NCBI RefSeq assembly: GCF_000166055.1
Contig: NC_014664.1
Location: forward strand, 2,821,501-2,885,500
Reading direction: 5' to 3'
DNA: 64,000 nucleotides
From: Rhodomicrobium vannielii ATCC 17100
GTDB lineage: Bacteria; Pseudomonadota; Alphaproteobacteria; Rhizobiales; Rhodomicrobiaceae
Positions 1 to 11,245 of this stretch are shown piece after piece. Positions within the stretch are counted from its first letter, which is position 1. Each line of letters starts with the position of its first letter. Position numbers and translations under genes: made by a program. The notes below the pieces were generated by a model. The model had not been told where the DNA came from and did no database searches. It worked only from the letters and a program-made list of their open reading frames with translations.

Positions 1-193
1 GCACCTTGCGGTCGATCGCGGCTTCCCAGTCGATGGTCGGCTCACCGTGCACCTGACACCGGAAACCGCGCTCGGCGTAATCTTTCGCCTTGACGATGCC
101 GGAGCGCCCTTCACGCAAGGAGGCAACCACCTCCTGGGTGTTGTTACCGATGGACGAGATGATGCCCATTCCCGTGACAGCAACACGTCTCAT
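1..193 (-). CDS. fabB: 3-oxoacyl-ACP synthase I (KAS I), N-terminal part, cut by window edge
   Basis: Only about the first 64 residues are visible. They begin MRRVAVTGMGIISSIGNN, the typical N-terminus of ketoacyl-ACP synthases, and continue with the Gly-rich and VVASLREGRSGI region of the family. The active-site Cys and both His lie outside the window. The enzyme elongates the cis-unsaturated acyl-ACP made by FabA, in cytoplasmic type II fatty-acid synthesis. It lies 52 bases downstream of fabA on the same strand, the usual fabA-fabB operon of rhizobia, so the pair very probably forms the unsaturated fatty-acid branch. The start at 193 follows a GGGGTCAAG sequence that can act as ribosome site. 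The family call is firm; KAS I rather than KAS II rests on the fabA neighbour and the N-terminal sequence. Confidence 0.93.
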   Translation of the reverse strand, partial: MRRVAVTGMGIISSIGNNTQEVVASLREGRSGIVKAKDYAERGFRCQVHGEPTIDWEAAIDRKV

Positions 194-245
194 GTCTTGA
201 CCCCACGTTGTCGCATTTGTTGAAAAGGCCTCGGCGCGATCCGGC

Positions 246-782
246 TCAGCCAGCCGCCGCTTCAATGCCCACGTTCGCGTCGGTAAACAAGCCTACGCGG
301 AGATCCTTGGCAGAATAAATAACCGTGCCATCGGCCTTGAGAATGCCGTCGCCGACACCGAGCGTCAGCTTGCGGCGAATGACGCGCTTCAGATCGACGA
401 TGTATTCGAGCTTCTTCACCGTCGGCACGACCATGCCCGTGAACTTGACCTCGCCGCATCCGAATGCGCGGCCCCGGCCCGGCGAACCGCCCCAGCCAAG
501 GAAGAAGCCCAGCAATTGCCACAGGCCGTCGAGGCCGAGGCAACCGGGCATCACCGGGTCGCCCTTGAAGTGGCAGTCGAAGAACCAGAGGTCCGGGCGG
601 ACATCCAATTCGGCGATGACGTGCCCCTTGCCGTGCTCTCCAGCCGTCTCGGAGATGCTCGTAATGCGGTCGAACATCAGCATGGGCGGAAGCGGCAATT
701 GTGCGTTTCCGGGCCCGAATAGTTCGCCGCGACCGCAGGCGAGCAAGTCTTCATAGTCGTAGCTGTGGCGCCGCTCGGACAT
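246..782 (-). CDS. fabA: 3-hydroxydecanoyl-ACP dehydratase/isomerase
   Basis: A 178-residue protein, close to the usual FabA length. It dehydrates 3-hydroxydecanoyl-ACP and isomerises trans-2 to cis-3 decenoyl-ACP, the entry point to unsaturated fatty acids. The hot-dog fold active site is visible: His71 in [13 protein letters not shown] and Asp85 in [10 protein letters not shown], as in characterised FabA enzymes. The [10 protein letters not shown] loop separates FabA from FabZ. The gene is first in the fabA-fabB operon and is transcribed away from irr, so the 197 bases between them carry both promoters. That arrangement is common in rhizobia. I see no obvious Irr operator there, so iron control of fabA is only a possibility. 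Confidence 0.97.
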   Translation of the reverse strand: MSERRHSYDYEDLLACGRGELFGPGNAQLPLPPMLMFDRITSISETAGEHGKGHVIAELDVRPDLWFFDCHFKGDPVMPGCLGLDGLWQLLGFFLGWGGSPGRGRAFGCGEVKFTGMVVPTVKKLEYIVDLKRVIRRKLTLGVGDGILKADGTVIYSAKDLRVGLFTDANVGIEAAAG

Positions 783-979
783 ATTTCCTCTTTAGATAGT
801 CATCATGCCTGCTCGTCGGCAGGCCGTCGCTAAACTGTCACATACCGTAACTATCACACCTTTCGGTGCTCGCAACCCACGCCATCGTTGCGTTCAGACT
901 TCCGGGGCCTTGGGCGGCGCTTGCGAGTTAAGGCGTCGCTACCTATACTACAAGGTGGAACGCGACGGAATGCCAAGTG

Positions 980-1408
980 ATGCCTGACAATATCCCGGAA
1001 CTCCCTATAGAAAGACTGCGCCTCACGGGCTTACGACCGACGCGTCAACGCGTCGCGCTCGCGGAGCTGCTGTTCGGGCGCGAGGACTGGCATTTCACTG
1101 CCGAGGAGATCCACGCCCAGGCCGTGAAAAGGGGTGTGCCCGTCTCTCTTGCAACCGTTTATAACACGCTACACCAGTTCGTCGAAGCGGGCATTCTGCG
1201 CGAAGTCGCCATCGAAAGCTCGAAGACGTATTTCGATACCAAGATTAACGACCACTTTCATTTCTTCTTCGAAAAGAACGGCTCGCTTGTCGATATCGAC
1301 ACAGCCGACATCAAGGTCGAGAATCTACCGAAGCCGCCGCCCGGAACCGAAATCGCCCGCATCGACGTTCTCGTCAGGCTGGAGCCGACCAAGAAAAAAG
1401 GCGGCTAG
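980..1408 (+). CDS. irr: Iron-responsive regulator Irr (Fur family)
   Basis: A 142-residue Fur-family protein. The winged-helix DNA-binding part is visible (RPTRQRVALAELLF, then SLATVYNTLHQFVEAGILRE), followed by the dimerisation part. The His-rich stretch HFHFFFEKNG (about 92-101) is the site that in Irr binds heme. The N-terminal heme regulatory motif (GCPW) of Bradyrhizobium Irr is absent, as in several other rhizobial Irr proteins. In the family, Irr accumulates under iron limitation and represses heme and iron-protein genes. ATG 980 is preferred; GTG 977 directly before it is the only nearby alternative. Divergent neighbours are fabA-fabB. Irr rather than Fur, Zur or PerR is supported by this context and by the lack of the CXXC zinc motifs. 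Confidence 0.9.
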   Translation: MPDNIPELPIERLRLTGLRPTRQRVALAELLFGREDWHFTAEEIHAQAVKRGVPVSLATVYNTLHQFVEAGILREVAIESSKTYFDTKINDHFHFFFEKNGSLVDIDTADIKVENLPKPPPGTEIARIDVLVRLEPTKKKGG

Positions 1409-1467
1409 GTTGCACGTCAAATTCGGCGACGCGTGCGATGCCTCGTCCCCATCGATATGGAGAAATC

Positions 1468-1863
1468 GTGCGCGACACGACCAATCACAGACCGGACCCT
1501 CCGAAAAATGTCTTCGGAGAGCCTCTGTCGCCCTGCTCGCTCTCGCCGCTGACCGGCTTTTTCCGCGACGGATGCTGCAATACGAGCCCTGAGGATGTCG
1601 GATCGCACACCGTGTGCGTGGTGATGACCGACGATTTTCTCGCCTTCTCGAAGGCGGCCGGAAACGACCTGTCCACGCCCGTTCCCGATTTCGGCTTCCC
1701 CGGCCTGAAGGCAGGCGACCGCTGGTGCCTGTGCGCGGCGCGCTGGGCGCAGGCTTTCGCGGCAGGGAAAGCCCCTAAAGTCGTGCTCGCGGCTACGCAC
1801 CAGAACGCGCTGGACATCGTGTCGCTCGCCGACCTGAAGCGCCACGCGATCGACCTTTCGTAA
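1468..1863 (+). CDS. DUF2237 family protein
   Basis: About 131 residues from a GTG preceded by GGAGA at 1459-1463; an ATG at 1438 is in frame but lacks a ribosome site. The protein matches the DUF2237 family throughout: NVFGEPLSPCSLSPLTGF, then RDGCCNT, EDVGSHTVCVVMT, GNDLSTPVP and KAGDRWCLCAARW. Several conserved Cys (C in the DGCCNT, HTVCV and WCLCA motifs) could bind metal, but the biochemical role of the family is unknown. It lies about 60 bases after irr on the same strand and could be cotranscribed with it. The next gene is convergent. No signal peptide or membrane segment is visible, so it is probably cytoplasmic. Confidence 0.88.
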   Translation: MRDTTNHRPDPPKNVFGEPLSPCSLSPLTGFFRDGCCNTSPEDVGSHTVCVVMTDDFLAFSKAAGNDLSTPVPDFGFPGLKAGDRWCLCAARWAQAFAAGKAPKVVLAATHQNALDIVSLADLKRHAIDLS

Positions 1864-1880
1864 GATTGCGCGGACATCGC

Positions 1881-3776
1881 TCAGCCCACCAGAAGCCCTA
1901 GATAGAAGTTCAGCTCCAGCTCAAGGCAATCGCGGATGGTTTCCGCCTGCCGGAAACCGTGGCCCTCGCCCGCGAACTCGTGATACGCGACGGGCACGCA
2001 CTTCGCTCTCAGCGCGTCGGCGATGGCGAGCGATTGCGCCTTCGGCACGACCTTGTCTTCCGCGCCCTGAAAAAGGACGAGCGGCGTCGTGATCGCGTCG
2101 GCATGCGTGAGCGCCGACCGCGCGCGATAAAGGTTAGGGTCAGCCTCGACAGTCGCGCCGAGCAGCGTTTCGAGATAGCCCTGTTCAAATTTGTGCGTCG
2201 TCTCCTGCAAGCCGATGAGGTCAGCCACGCCGTAGTAACTCGCCGCGCCGCGAAATGCGTTCGATGTCGCAATCGCCATCAGCACCGTGAAGCCGCCCGC
2301 GCTGCCGCCCGTGACGAAAACCGCGCCGGGATCGGCGAGGCCGCTCGTCGCCGCATATTCCGCCGCCGCGACCGTGTCCGCGACATCGGCGACGCCCCAC
2401 GCGCCCTTGAGCCGGTCGCGATAGGCCCGGCCATAACCGACGCTGCCCGAATAGTCGAGGTCGAGCCAGCCGAAGCCGCGGGACGTGAAGAACAGCGTCT
2501 TGGCTTTTAGTCCGCGCAGTGCGGCGCTGGTCGGGCCGCCGTGCAGGCTGATGATGAGCGGCGGGGCCTCGCCTTCCGGGCCGCGCGCTTCCGGGTTGGC
2601 GGGCGGATAATAGAGGCCGTAGACCGGGCCGGAAGGGCTCGGGATTTCGAGGCGCTGGGGTGGCGCGATGAAGCCTGGGTCGATGGCGAACGTCGAGCTT
2701 CGGCGGACGATGGCGGGCGCGGCGCCGTCCGCCTCGGCCGCGACGCAGAGCGCCTCGTCGTCAGCCATGGCGACGAACGCGGTCAGATCGCCGTCTCCCG
2801 ATAACGCGCCAACCCAGGTGAATGGCGACACGAGCGGCGTCAGAGCGCCGGTTTCGAGGTCGAGCAGCGCGGCGCGCGTCTCGCCCTTGTCAACGTAAGA
2901 CAGCCGCGCGTTGCCACCTTCGAGAAGCGCATAGCTCGCCTGATTGAACACCCATAGCGGCAACGAGAGGTCGCCGTCGAGCCGCGTGATCTGGATCGGC
3001 GCGGACGCCTCCATCCAACGCCACAAATTGCCAGCGCCGCCCGCGTCCCACACGAAGAGCAGCGCCTCGCCGGTCCATTCCGGCTGGAAGCACGCGGTTC
3101 CGCCACCGCCCGCAACTTTCACCACGCCGGAGACCGCGCCATCCGCGTCGAGATGCGCGACGAACAGCTCCGCTGCGTCCCACGGCATGTGCGGCAGGTT
3201 CCAGGCGAGGTAGGCCAGAAGCGAGCCGTCCGGGCTGACGCGCGGGCTGGCGTAGAAGTCGTGCCCTTCAACGAGGACGCGCGGCGCGCTCCCATCGAGC
3301 GGGATCGACCACAGCGCGTTGACCGGCTCGGTCGTCTCGCCCACGCCGTGCGTTTCGCCGACCGCGATGAGGCGATTGCGACCCGCGTCGAGCGCTATAT
3401 CGGCGAAGCGAGTGTCTGGCAGTTCGGTGATGCGGCACGGTGCGGCAGCGCCCTCGGGCGTCAAACGAGCCTCGTAAATATCCTGATCGCCGTCGTTGAC
3501 GAAATAAAGCGCACCGCCCGCCACCGTGAATTCGCCGCCGCCATATTCATGCACGCGCGAGCGCGCTGACCATGGCGCAGGCAGAAGCTCCGTGACGCCG
3601 TCCGCGGCCGTCCAGCGCAGCACGGGCGAACGGCCTTTCTCAGCCGGGCGGCTCTCGCCCCAGTAGACCGCACCGCCCTTCGCCTCAACGCGCCCGAAGC
3701 GCAGCGCGCCCGCCGCGACCGCTGCGGCGGAGATCGGGGAGGGCCAGTGGCCGCAAGGTAAAGTGTTGTTATTCAT
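1881..3776 (-). CDS. S9 family (prolyl oligopeptidase-type) serine peptidase
   Basis: A 631-residue cytoplasmic peptidase of the dipeptidyl aminopeptidase / acylaminoacyl-peptidase type. The N-terminal two-thirds are a beta-propeller (repeated short strands such as RVSPDGSLLAYLAW), and the C-terminal third is an alpha/beta-hydrolase domain. The catalytic triad is visible: Ser492 in GGSAGGFT, Asp574 in GAEDKVVP and His606 in GEGHGF. The oxyanion-region motif SLHGGPTSAA precedes it. No signal peptide is seen. It probably cleaves peptides into dipeptides or removes acylated N-terminal residues; the exact specificity cannot be read from the sequence. It stands alone, convergent with the DUF2237 gene and divergent from the repeat protein. 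Confidence 0.9.
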   Translation of the reverse strand: MNNNTLPCGHWPSPISAAAVAAGALRFGRVEAKGGAVYWGESRPAEKGRSPVLRWTAADGVTELLPAPWSARSRVHEYGGGEFTVAGGALYFVNDGDQDIYEARLTPEGAAAPCRITELPDTRFADIALDAGRNRLIAVGETHGVGETTEPVNALWSIPLDGSAPRVLVEGHDFYASPRVSPDGSLLAYLAWNLPHMPWDAAELFVAHLDADGAVSGVVKVAGGGGTACFQPEWTGEALLFVWDAGGAGNLWRWMEASAPIQITRLDGDLSLPLWVFNQASYALLEGGNARLSYVDKGETRAALLDLETGALTPLVSPFTWVGALSGDGDLTAFVAMADDEALCVAAEADGAAPAIVRRSSTFAIDPGFIAPPQRLEIPSPSGPVYGLYYPPANPEARGPEGEAPPLIISLHGGPTSAALRGLKAKTLFFTSRGFGWLDLDYSGSVGYGRAYRDRLKGAWGVADVADTVAAAEYAATSGLADPGAVFVTGGSAGGFTVLMAIATSNAFRGAASYYGVADLIGLQETTHKFEQGYLETLLGATVEADPNLYRARSALTHADAITTPLVLFQGAEDKVVPKAQSLAIADALRAKCVPVAYHEFAGEGHGFRQAETIRDCLELELNFYLGLLVG

Positions 3777-3865
3777 CCGATTCCCAGATGCAGATTGTAT
3801 TTATCCGTGTACTGTATTAAAATTATAGTCGGGTGTTTATTGTGTAATATTTTGAGGTGGGTGTT

Positions 3866-5824
3866 ATGGGTGAGCGTCTTATCCTCATGCGGCCGCTGTA
3901 TATGGCGGAGAAGAAACTTCTGTCTTGTCTTTCCACCGGGAAAACATGCCAAATTTCTCTTGAAGTCCCCAAAACGGGTTCCTTCACTAACACAATCAGA
4001 GGAAGTTTTCTCCGATCTCTCCTTGCCAGCAAGAAATGTCATTCGAGCGGCCTGACCGTTGCTGGTGCATATATCAAAGGACGCGTCAATCTGGATGGCA
4101 CAAACGCGATTGTGCCGCTTCGATTTTCGCGCTGCGTTTTCGACGCATTTTCCTTCGCCGACGCATCTGTAAAGACCATGAGCTTCGACAGGGTGATTTT
4201 CGGCAAATTTGTTGGATACAGCGCCAAGGTCGATGGTGATCTTTTTCTGAAGAAATGCGAGATAAAAAGTGCGCTGGAGCTTTTTGGCATCGAAGTGACG
4301 GGAACATTGTGCTGCAAGGGCACAAAAATAGGTGTTAATGACGATATTACCTCGGTAAACCTCATTACGGCGTCGATTGGCGGGCAGCTTGAGCTTCGCG
4401 ACGGTTTTTATTCGGAGGGCGTGATTCATCTTGACGATTCAAAAATAAACGGCAGCCTCAATTGCTCGAACGCTACTTTCGCAGGTGCGACGAAAGCCAA
4501 TTTCGCAGATCATTACGATCACTCTATTCGCTCCTTGAGCGCTCTCAGAATTGAAATTCGGGGCGATTTGCTTTTAAGAAACAGTCACAGCGTGAGCGAA
4601 CTATGCTTCATGGGAGCGAGAATCCGGGGAGGTGTCGACTGCAGCGGCGGTCGTTTCGACGCGGTTTCCAAAGAAGATCCTCTCGCCCTTCGCTTCTCAA
4701 GGACAACAATCGGCGGAAATGTATATTTTCGCGACTCCGTTTTCGCTGCAAAAGTAGAATTTCGCGGAAGCAAAATATCCGGGGGCATCAATTGCGAAAA
4801 AGCAGAATTCATCGCACCGAATATTACAACAACGGACCTGAGCGCGCCAGATGAGGATCTTTCGTTCGACGCGCTCTCGCTGGTGAACGCAACGGTTGAG
4901 GGGGGCCTTTTTCTGCGGGGGGCAAAGTTCGACGGCTCGCTGGATCTGAAAAGCGCTCATGTTGGAGTTTTGGTCGATTGCAAGGATTCGTGGCCAATAC
5001 AGCCGAAGAAGGGTTTTTTCTTTCGGCCAATTGACCGGAAGCCGCGAAATGCGATTCATCTCGACGGTTTCACCTTCGACCGTTTCGGCGGCAATGCTCC
5101 GCGCGGGGCGGCGAAACGATTGAAGTGGCTCAAGCATCAGCCGAAGACACATATGGGAAGCGACTTTCGACCGCAGCCCTTTGAGCAACTCATAAAGGTG
5201 CTTCGAGACATGGGGCATCCGGAAGATGTCCGACGACTCGCGATCGAGCGGGAAAAACGACTTCACCAAAGCCGGCGGCAGCAATTCCTGAAGCCAGGAG
5301 GGCAATGGGCCGCGGTCGGCTCTCTCATCTCGACCGTTACATGGGGCTGGATGATGGGTTACGGGTACCGTCCGCTCCGAGTTTTGGCCTTCATGCTCGT
5401 CGTTGGATTAGCGTGCGGTGCGTTTTATGACGCTGTTAAAGCTCAACAAGCATTTGCACCTCGCGATTCTCAAGTTCTGCTGGATAGCAAGACACGAGAG
5501 TGCGTTTATCCTCTGCAAGAAGCGGCAGCAAAGTTAAATGCGTGGCCGGTTTGCCTGACGATCAATGTCCCCGATTACCCGCGATTTGACCCCTATGTGT
5601 ATTCATTCAATGTCATGTTTCCGGTTGTTGATCTCATTCAGGAAAAAGCCTGGGTACCTGTACAAAAAAGCGTCCATGTCTCGCTTCCGCTAATTGGTCG
5701 ACAGCAATTACCTGAGATGACGGTAAAATGGCTCGTCTACGGAGAGGTCGCTTTCGGCGGACTCGTGAGCATTCTCACGGTGGCCTATTTTAGCGGCCTG
5801 ATCCGCAAGGTGCGCCCGGATTGA
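3866..5824 (+). CDS. Membrane-anchored repeat protein (pentapeptide-like beta-helix), unknown function
   Basis: A 652-residue protein. From about residue 50 to 380 it contains irregular repeats of the form 'ALRIEIRGDLLLRNS', 'LCFMGARIRGGVDCSGGRF', 'TIGGNVYFRDSVF', 'KISGGINCEKAEF', 'VEGGLFLRGAKFDGSLDL'. These alternate small, Gly-rich turns with short beta strands, as in pentapeptide-repeat or right-handed beta-helix proteins. The C-terminal part has membrane segments at about 485-510 (VLAFMLVVGLACGAF) and 630-645 (VAFGGLVSILTVAYF). Similar proteins are often labelled membrane-associated oxidoreductase without evidence; no redox cofactor motif is visible. ATG 3866 has GAGGTGG at 3854-3860; GTG 3857 lies inside that site. 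The gene and its upstream region are visibly AT-richer than the neighbours, which suggests transfer. Confidence 0.75.
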   Translation: MGERLILMRPLYMAEKKLLSCLSTGKTCQISLEVPKTGSFTNTIRGSFLRSLLASKKCHSSGLTVAGAYIKGRVNLDGTNAIVPLRFSRCVFDAFSFADASVKTMSFDRVIFGKFVGYSAKVDGDLFLKKCEIKSALELFGIEVTGTLCCKGTKIGVNDDITSVNLITASIGGQLELRDGFYSEGVIHLDDSKINGSLNCSNATFAGATKANFADHYDHSIRSLSALRIEIRGDLLLRNSHSVSELCFMGARIRGGVDCSGGRFDAVSKEDPLALRFSRTTIGGNVYFRDSVFAAKVEFRGSKISGGINCEKAEFIAPNITTTDLSAPDEDLSFDALSLVNATVEGGLFLRGAKFDGSLDLKSAHVGVLVDCKDSWPIQPKKGFFFRPIDRKPRNAIHLDGFTFDRFGGNAPRGAAKRLKWLKHQPKTHMGSDFRPQPFEQLIKVLRDMGHPEDVRRLAIEREKRLHQSRRQQFLKPGGQWAAVGSLISTVTWGWMMGYGYRPLRVLAFMLVVGLACGAFYDAVKAQQAFAPRDSQVLLDSKTRECVYPLQEAAAKLNAWPVCLTINVPDYPRFDPYVYSFNVMFPVVDLIQEKAWVPVQKSVHVSLPLIGRQQLPEMTVKWLVYGEVAFGGLVSILTVAYFSGLIRKVRPD

Positions 5825-5861
5825 TGCCTCCCACGGTGCGAGCCCAAAGAGCAAATTGCCC

Positions 5862-8543
<2,682 letters not shown>

Positions 8544-8691
8544 GTCTCGACTTATCCTTTACGCCTATGCGGCGAGCAAGGAACCTTGGTGAGGCCCGCG
8601 CGAAGTTTCAAGCGAAATCAGCGGCTGCGGTCATCGGCATCTGCGCGCTTTGCTCCGAACAGCGACGCAGTGCTGCCTTCGCCGTCTTCCC

Positions 8692-9156
8692 TCATTTCAG
8701 CGGACGAATCCTGCGCGGGGCTTTTCGATGCCGCTTTCCGGCATGACGCCGCGCGGCCGCGTACTGGTGAGCCCTCGCCGCCGCCCGTTTTTGTCTCATG
8801 ACCCGCCGCTGCTTCTCAAGCCATGCCTGTTGCTGCCGGAAGCGGCGCTTCTTGTGCGCGAGATTGCGGCCCTGCTTGTGCTTCAGCCGCGCGGCGAAAC
8901 TTCTTCCTTCCTCGGCGCTCTCGTCGCTATCGGACGTGAGCCTTTGATGGCGCACCGGGATGGCGTAACGATCGCGGGGGAACGAATCAGGTCCGCCTGC
9001 ATCCGAGAAGCCATCTGCGGCGCTATCAGCGAAATCGGCCGCCAAGGTCGCCGCAATGCGTTGCGCGGCGAACGCTCCGAGGGGCGAGCAGCACACTCCT
9101 GCCGCGACCGCGATCACGACGGCGAGCCGGCTCGCCAAATGTGGAATAGACTGCAC
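8692..9156 (-). CDS. Small basic secreted protein, unknown
   Basis: About 154 residues from a GTG with AAGGAGA 6 bases upstream. The first 30 residues form a clear signal peptide (SRLAVVIAVAAGVCC, then SPLGAFA before the likely cleavage site). After a short acidic stretch (DSDESAEEG), the C-terminal half is extremely rich in Lys, Arg, His and Gln (for example KHKQGRNLAHKKRRFRQQQ and RRHAGKRHRKAPRRIRP). Such a basic tail could bind nucleic acid, lipopolysaccharide or acidic wall polymers, but no known domain is recognised. It lies upstream of metH on the same strand with 148 bases between. The strong ribosome site and the signal peptide support a real gene; the basic tail alone could be a composition effect. 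Confidence 0.6.
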   Translation of the reverse strand: MQSIPHLASRLAVVIAVAAGVCCSPLGAFAAQRIAATLAADFADSAADGFSDAGGPDSFPRDRYAIPVRHQRLTSDSDESAEEGRSFAARLKHKQGRNLAHKKRRFRQQQAWLEKQRRVMRQKRAAARAHQYAAARRHAGKRHRKAPRRIRPLK

Positions 9157-9428
9157 TAGCGTTCTCCTTGGCGGCAAGCAGGGCAATGTGATTCTGGCCG
9201 CAACAAGACAGCGTTTCCGCGCATCGTCGCGCGCCCTTACGGACAGCAGGTTTTCGGAGTTGACAGAAAGCCGCGGCGCATTCATCGTCTTTCAGGAAAG
9301 CTCCGGCTTCACACACTTTTTGCGCGAGTGTGCGACACCTCCTACGCAAATCATCTGACACCTCCCGGCTCCCCGGTCGGCGGAACGAACGAAGCAAGGC
9401 AGGAAGGCGTCGCTTCGATCCCGAAGCG

Positions 9429-11210
9429 ATGGCCTCAAACACGGAAGCGAGGCGCGCGATGACGATGCCCCAGTTCGCCGGCAACCGCCGTATCGCCAAT
9501 ATTTCCGCAACTGTCGCGCAGGCGTGGCCGAACCGCTACGACGTGGTTGTGTTTCTTGCGCTTGGCGCGGTGCTCGTCGCGATGGCGCACGGCGCGAAGA
9601 CCATGCAGCAACCGCTGACGGGGCTTGCCGCGAACCCCGTCTCGCTCGATCCGGCGAACCTGCCGCAATACGCGCTGCTGACGACGCTTCGCATGTTCGC
9701 GGCGCTCGGCTTCTCGCTTCTGTTCACCTTCATCGTCGCACCGCTCGCCGCCAAGAGCCGCAAGGCCGAGCGCGTCATCATTCCGGCGCTCGACATCCTG
9801 CAATCGGTGCCGGTGCTGGGCTTTCTCACCTTCACCGTGGTCTTCTTCCTGAACCTGTTCCCCGGCAGTCAGATCGGCGCGGAACTCGCGGCCATCTTCG
9901 CGATCTTCACGAGCCAGGCGTGGAACATGACGTTCTCGTTCTACCAATCGCTGAAGACCGTGCCGCGCGACCTCGAAGAGGTGACGGAGCAATTCCGCCT
10001 CACGCCGTGGCAGCGCTTCTGGAAGCTCGAAGTGCCCTTCGCGACGCCCGGCCTCGTCTGGAACATGATGATGTCCATGTCGGGCGGCTGGTTCTTCGTC
10101 GTGGCGTCGGAAGCGATCTCGGTCGGCGACACCACAATCACGCTGCCGGGTATCGGCTCCTATATCGCGCTCGCCATCGAGCAGAAGAACATCGGCGCGG
10201 TGGCGTGGGCCGTCGGCGCGATGGGGGTGGTCATCGTCCTGTATGACCAGCTTCTGTTCCGCCCCATCGTGGCATGGTCGGACAAATTCCGCGTGGAACT
10301 CGTCGCATCGCAGAACCCGCCCGAATCGTGGGTGCTGAACCTGCTGCGCCGGACGCGGCTGATCCAGGCCGTGAACGGCCTTCTGGGCAGGATCGCGGGC
10401 TTGTTCGGCGGCGGGGTCAGCACGCTGTCGCGCCATGCTCCCGAGCCTCGGATCGGGAAGACGGCGGGCCGGGCGCTCGACATCCTGTTCAATATCGTGC
10501 TGGCGGCGGTTGTCGTGTGGGCCGCGTGGTCGATCTACAGCTATGTCCGCGCGACGCTCGGCTGGTCCGACGTCGTGCAAGCGGTGACGGACGGCTGCAT
10601 CACCTTCGTGCGCGTGATGGTGCTGATCGCCATCGCAAGCCTCATATGGGTGCCGGTCGGCGTCTACATCGGCTTGCGGCCGAAGCTTGCCGAGCGCATT
10701 CAGCCGCTGGCGCAATTTCTCGCGGCCTTCCCGGCGAACGTGCTGTTTCCGTTCGTGGTGATGGGTATCGTCGCGTGGAAGCTCGATCCGAACATCTGGC
10801 TCTCGCCGCTCATCATCCTCGGCACGCAGTGGTATATCCTGTTCAACGTCATCGCCGGGGCGAGCGTATTCCCTCGCGATCTCGGCGAGGCGTCGGAGCT
10901 GTATCGCCTGAAGGGTTGGCTCTGGTGGCGCAAGGTGATGCTGCCCTCGATCTTGCCCTATTACGTAACGGGCGCGCTCACGGCGTCGGGCGGCTCGTGG
11001 AACGCGAGCATCGTGGCCGAAGCGGTGAGTTGGGGCGATACGAAGGTGGAGGCGCAGGGTCTCGGCGCTTATATCGCGGATGCGACCGCCGCGGGCGATT
11101 TCCACCGCGTCGTGCTGGGTGTGGGCGTGATGTCGGTGTTCGTCGTCGCGCTCAACCGCGTCTTGTGGCGGCGGCTGTATGCTTATGCCGACCGCCGTCT
11201 TCGCATCTGA
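9429..11210 (+). CDS. ABC transporter permease, NitT/TauT type, two fused permease domains
   Basis: A protein of about 593 residues with two tandem BPD_transp_1 domains. Each half carries the EAA-type loop that contacts the ATPase: first half 'DLEEVTEQFRLTPWQRFWKLEVP', broken here as EVTEQFRLTPWQ and FWKLEVPFATPG; second half EASELYRLKGWLWWRKVMLP. Single-domain permeases of this family are about 260 residues, so the protein is an internal duplication or fusion. Hydrophobic segments are seen throughout. It is the first gene of a four-gene operon (gaps 35, 11 and 15 bases). It should form the membrane channel with the ATPase encoded next. No NitT/TauT-type binding protein is encoded nearby, so the substrate is unknown. 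ATG 9459 is an alternative start. Confidence 0.88.
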   Translation: MASNTEARRAMTMPQFAGNRRIANISATVAQAWPNRYDVVVFLALGAVLVAMAHGAKTMQQPLTGLAANPVSLDPANLPQYALLTTLRMFAALGFSLLFTFIVAPLAAKSRKAERVIIPALDILQSVPVLGFLTFTVVFFLNLFPGSQIGAELAAIFAIFTSQAWNMTFSFYQSLKTVPRDLEEVTEQFRLTPWQRFWKLEVPFATPGLVWNMMMSMSGGWFFVVASEAISVGDTTITLPGIGSYIALAIEQKNIGAVAWAVGAMGVVIVLYDQLLFRPIVAWSDKFRVELVASQNPPESWVLNLLRRTRLIQAVNGLLGRIAGLFGGGVSTLSRHAPEPRIGKTAGRALDILFNIVLAAVVVWAAWSIYSYVRATLGWSDVVQAVTDGCITFVRVMVLIAIASLIWVPVGVYIGLRPKLAERIQPLAQFLAAFPANVLFPFVVMGIVAWKLDPNIWLSPLIILGTQWYILFNVIAGASVFPRDLGEASELYRLKGWLWWRKVMLPSILPYYVTGALTASGGSWNASIVAEAVSWGDTKVEAQGLGAYIADATAAGDFHRVVLGVGVMSVFVVALNRVLWRRLYAYADRRLRI

Positions 11211-11245
11211 ATCTGAAGCGACACCTTAGAAAAGAGGAGGGGGCC

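Noticed and set aside
3773-4429. A 218-codon minus-strand frame overlapping the repeat protein
   Set aside because: No ribosome site, no motif; the plus-strand gene has both a strong site and coherent repeats.
8544-8691. Possible SAM or cobalamin riboswitch upstream of metH
   Set aside because: I could not find the conserved B12-box or SAM-II core in the 148 bases, so no call is made.
10274-11245. A 324-codon in-frame extension upstream of the ATPase start at 11246
   Set aside because: It is a shifted frame of the permease gene; the strong ribosome site and the family N-terminus both place the start at 11246.
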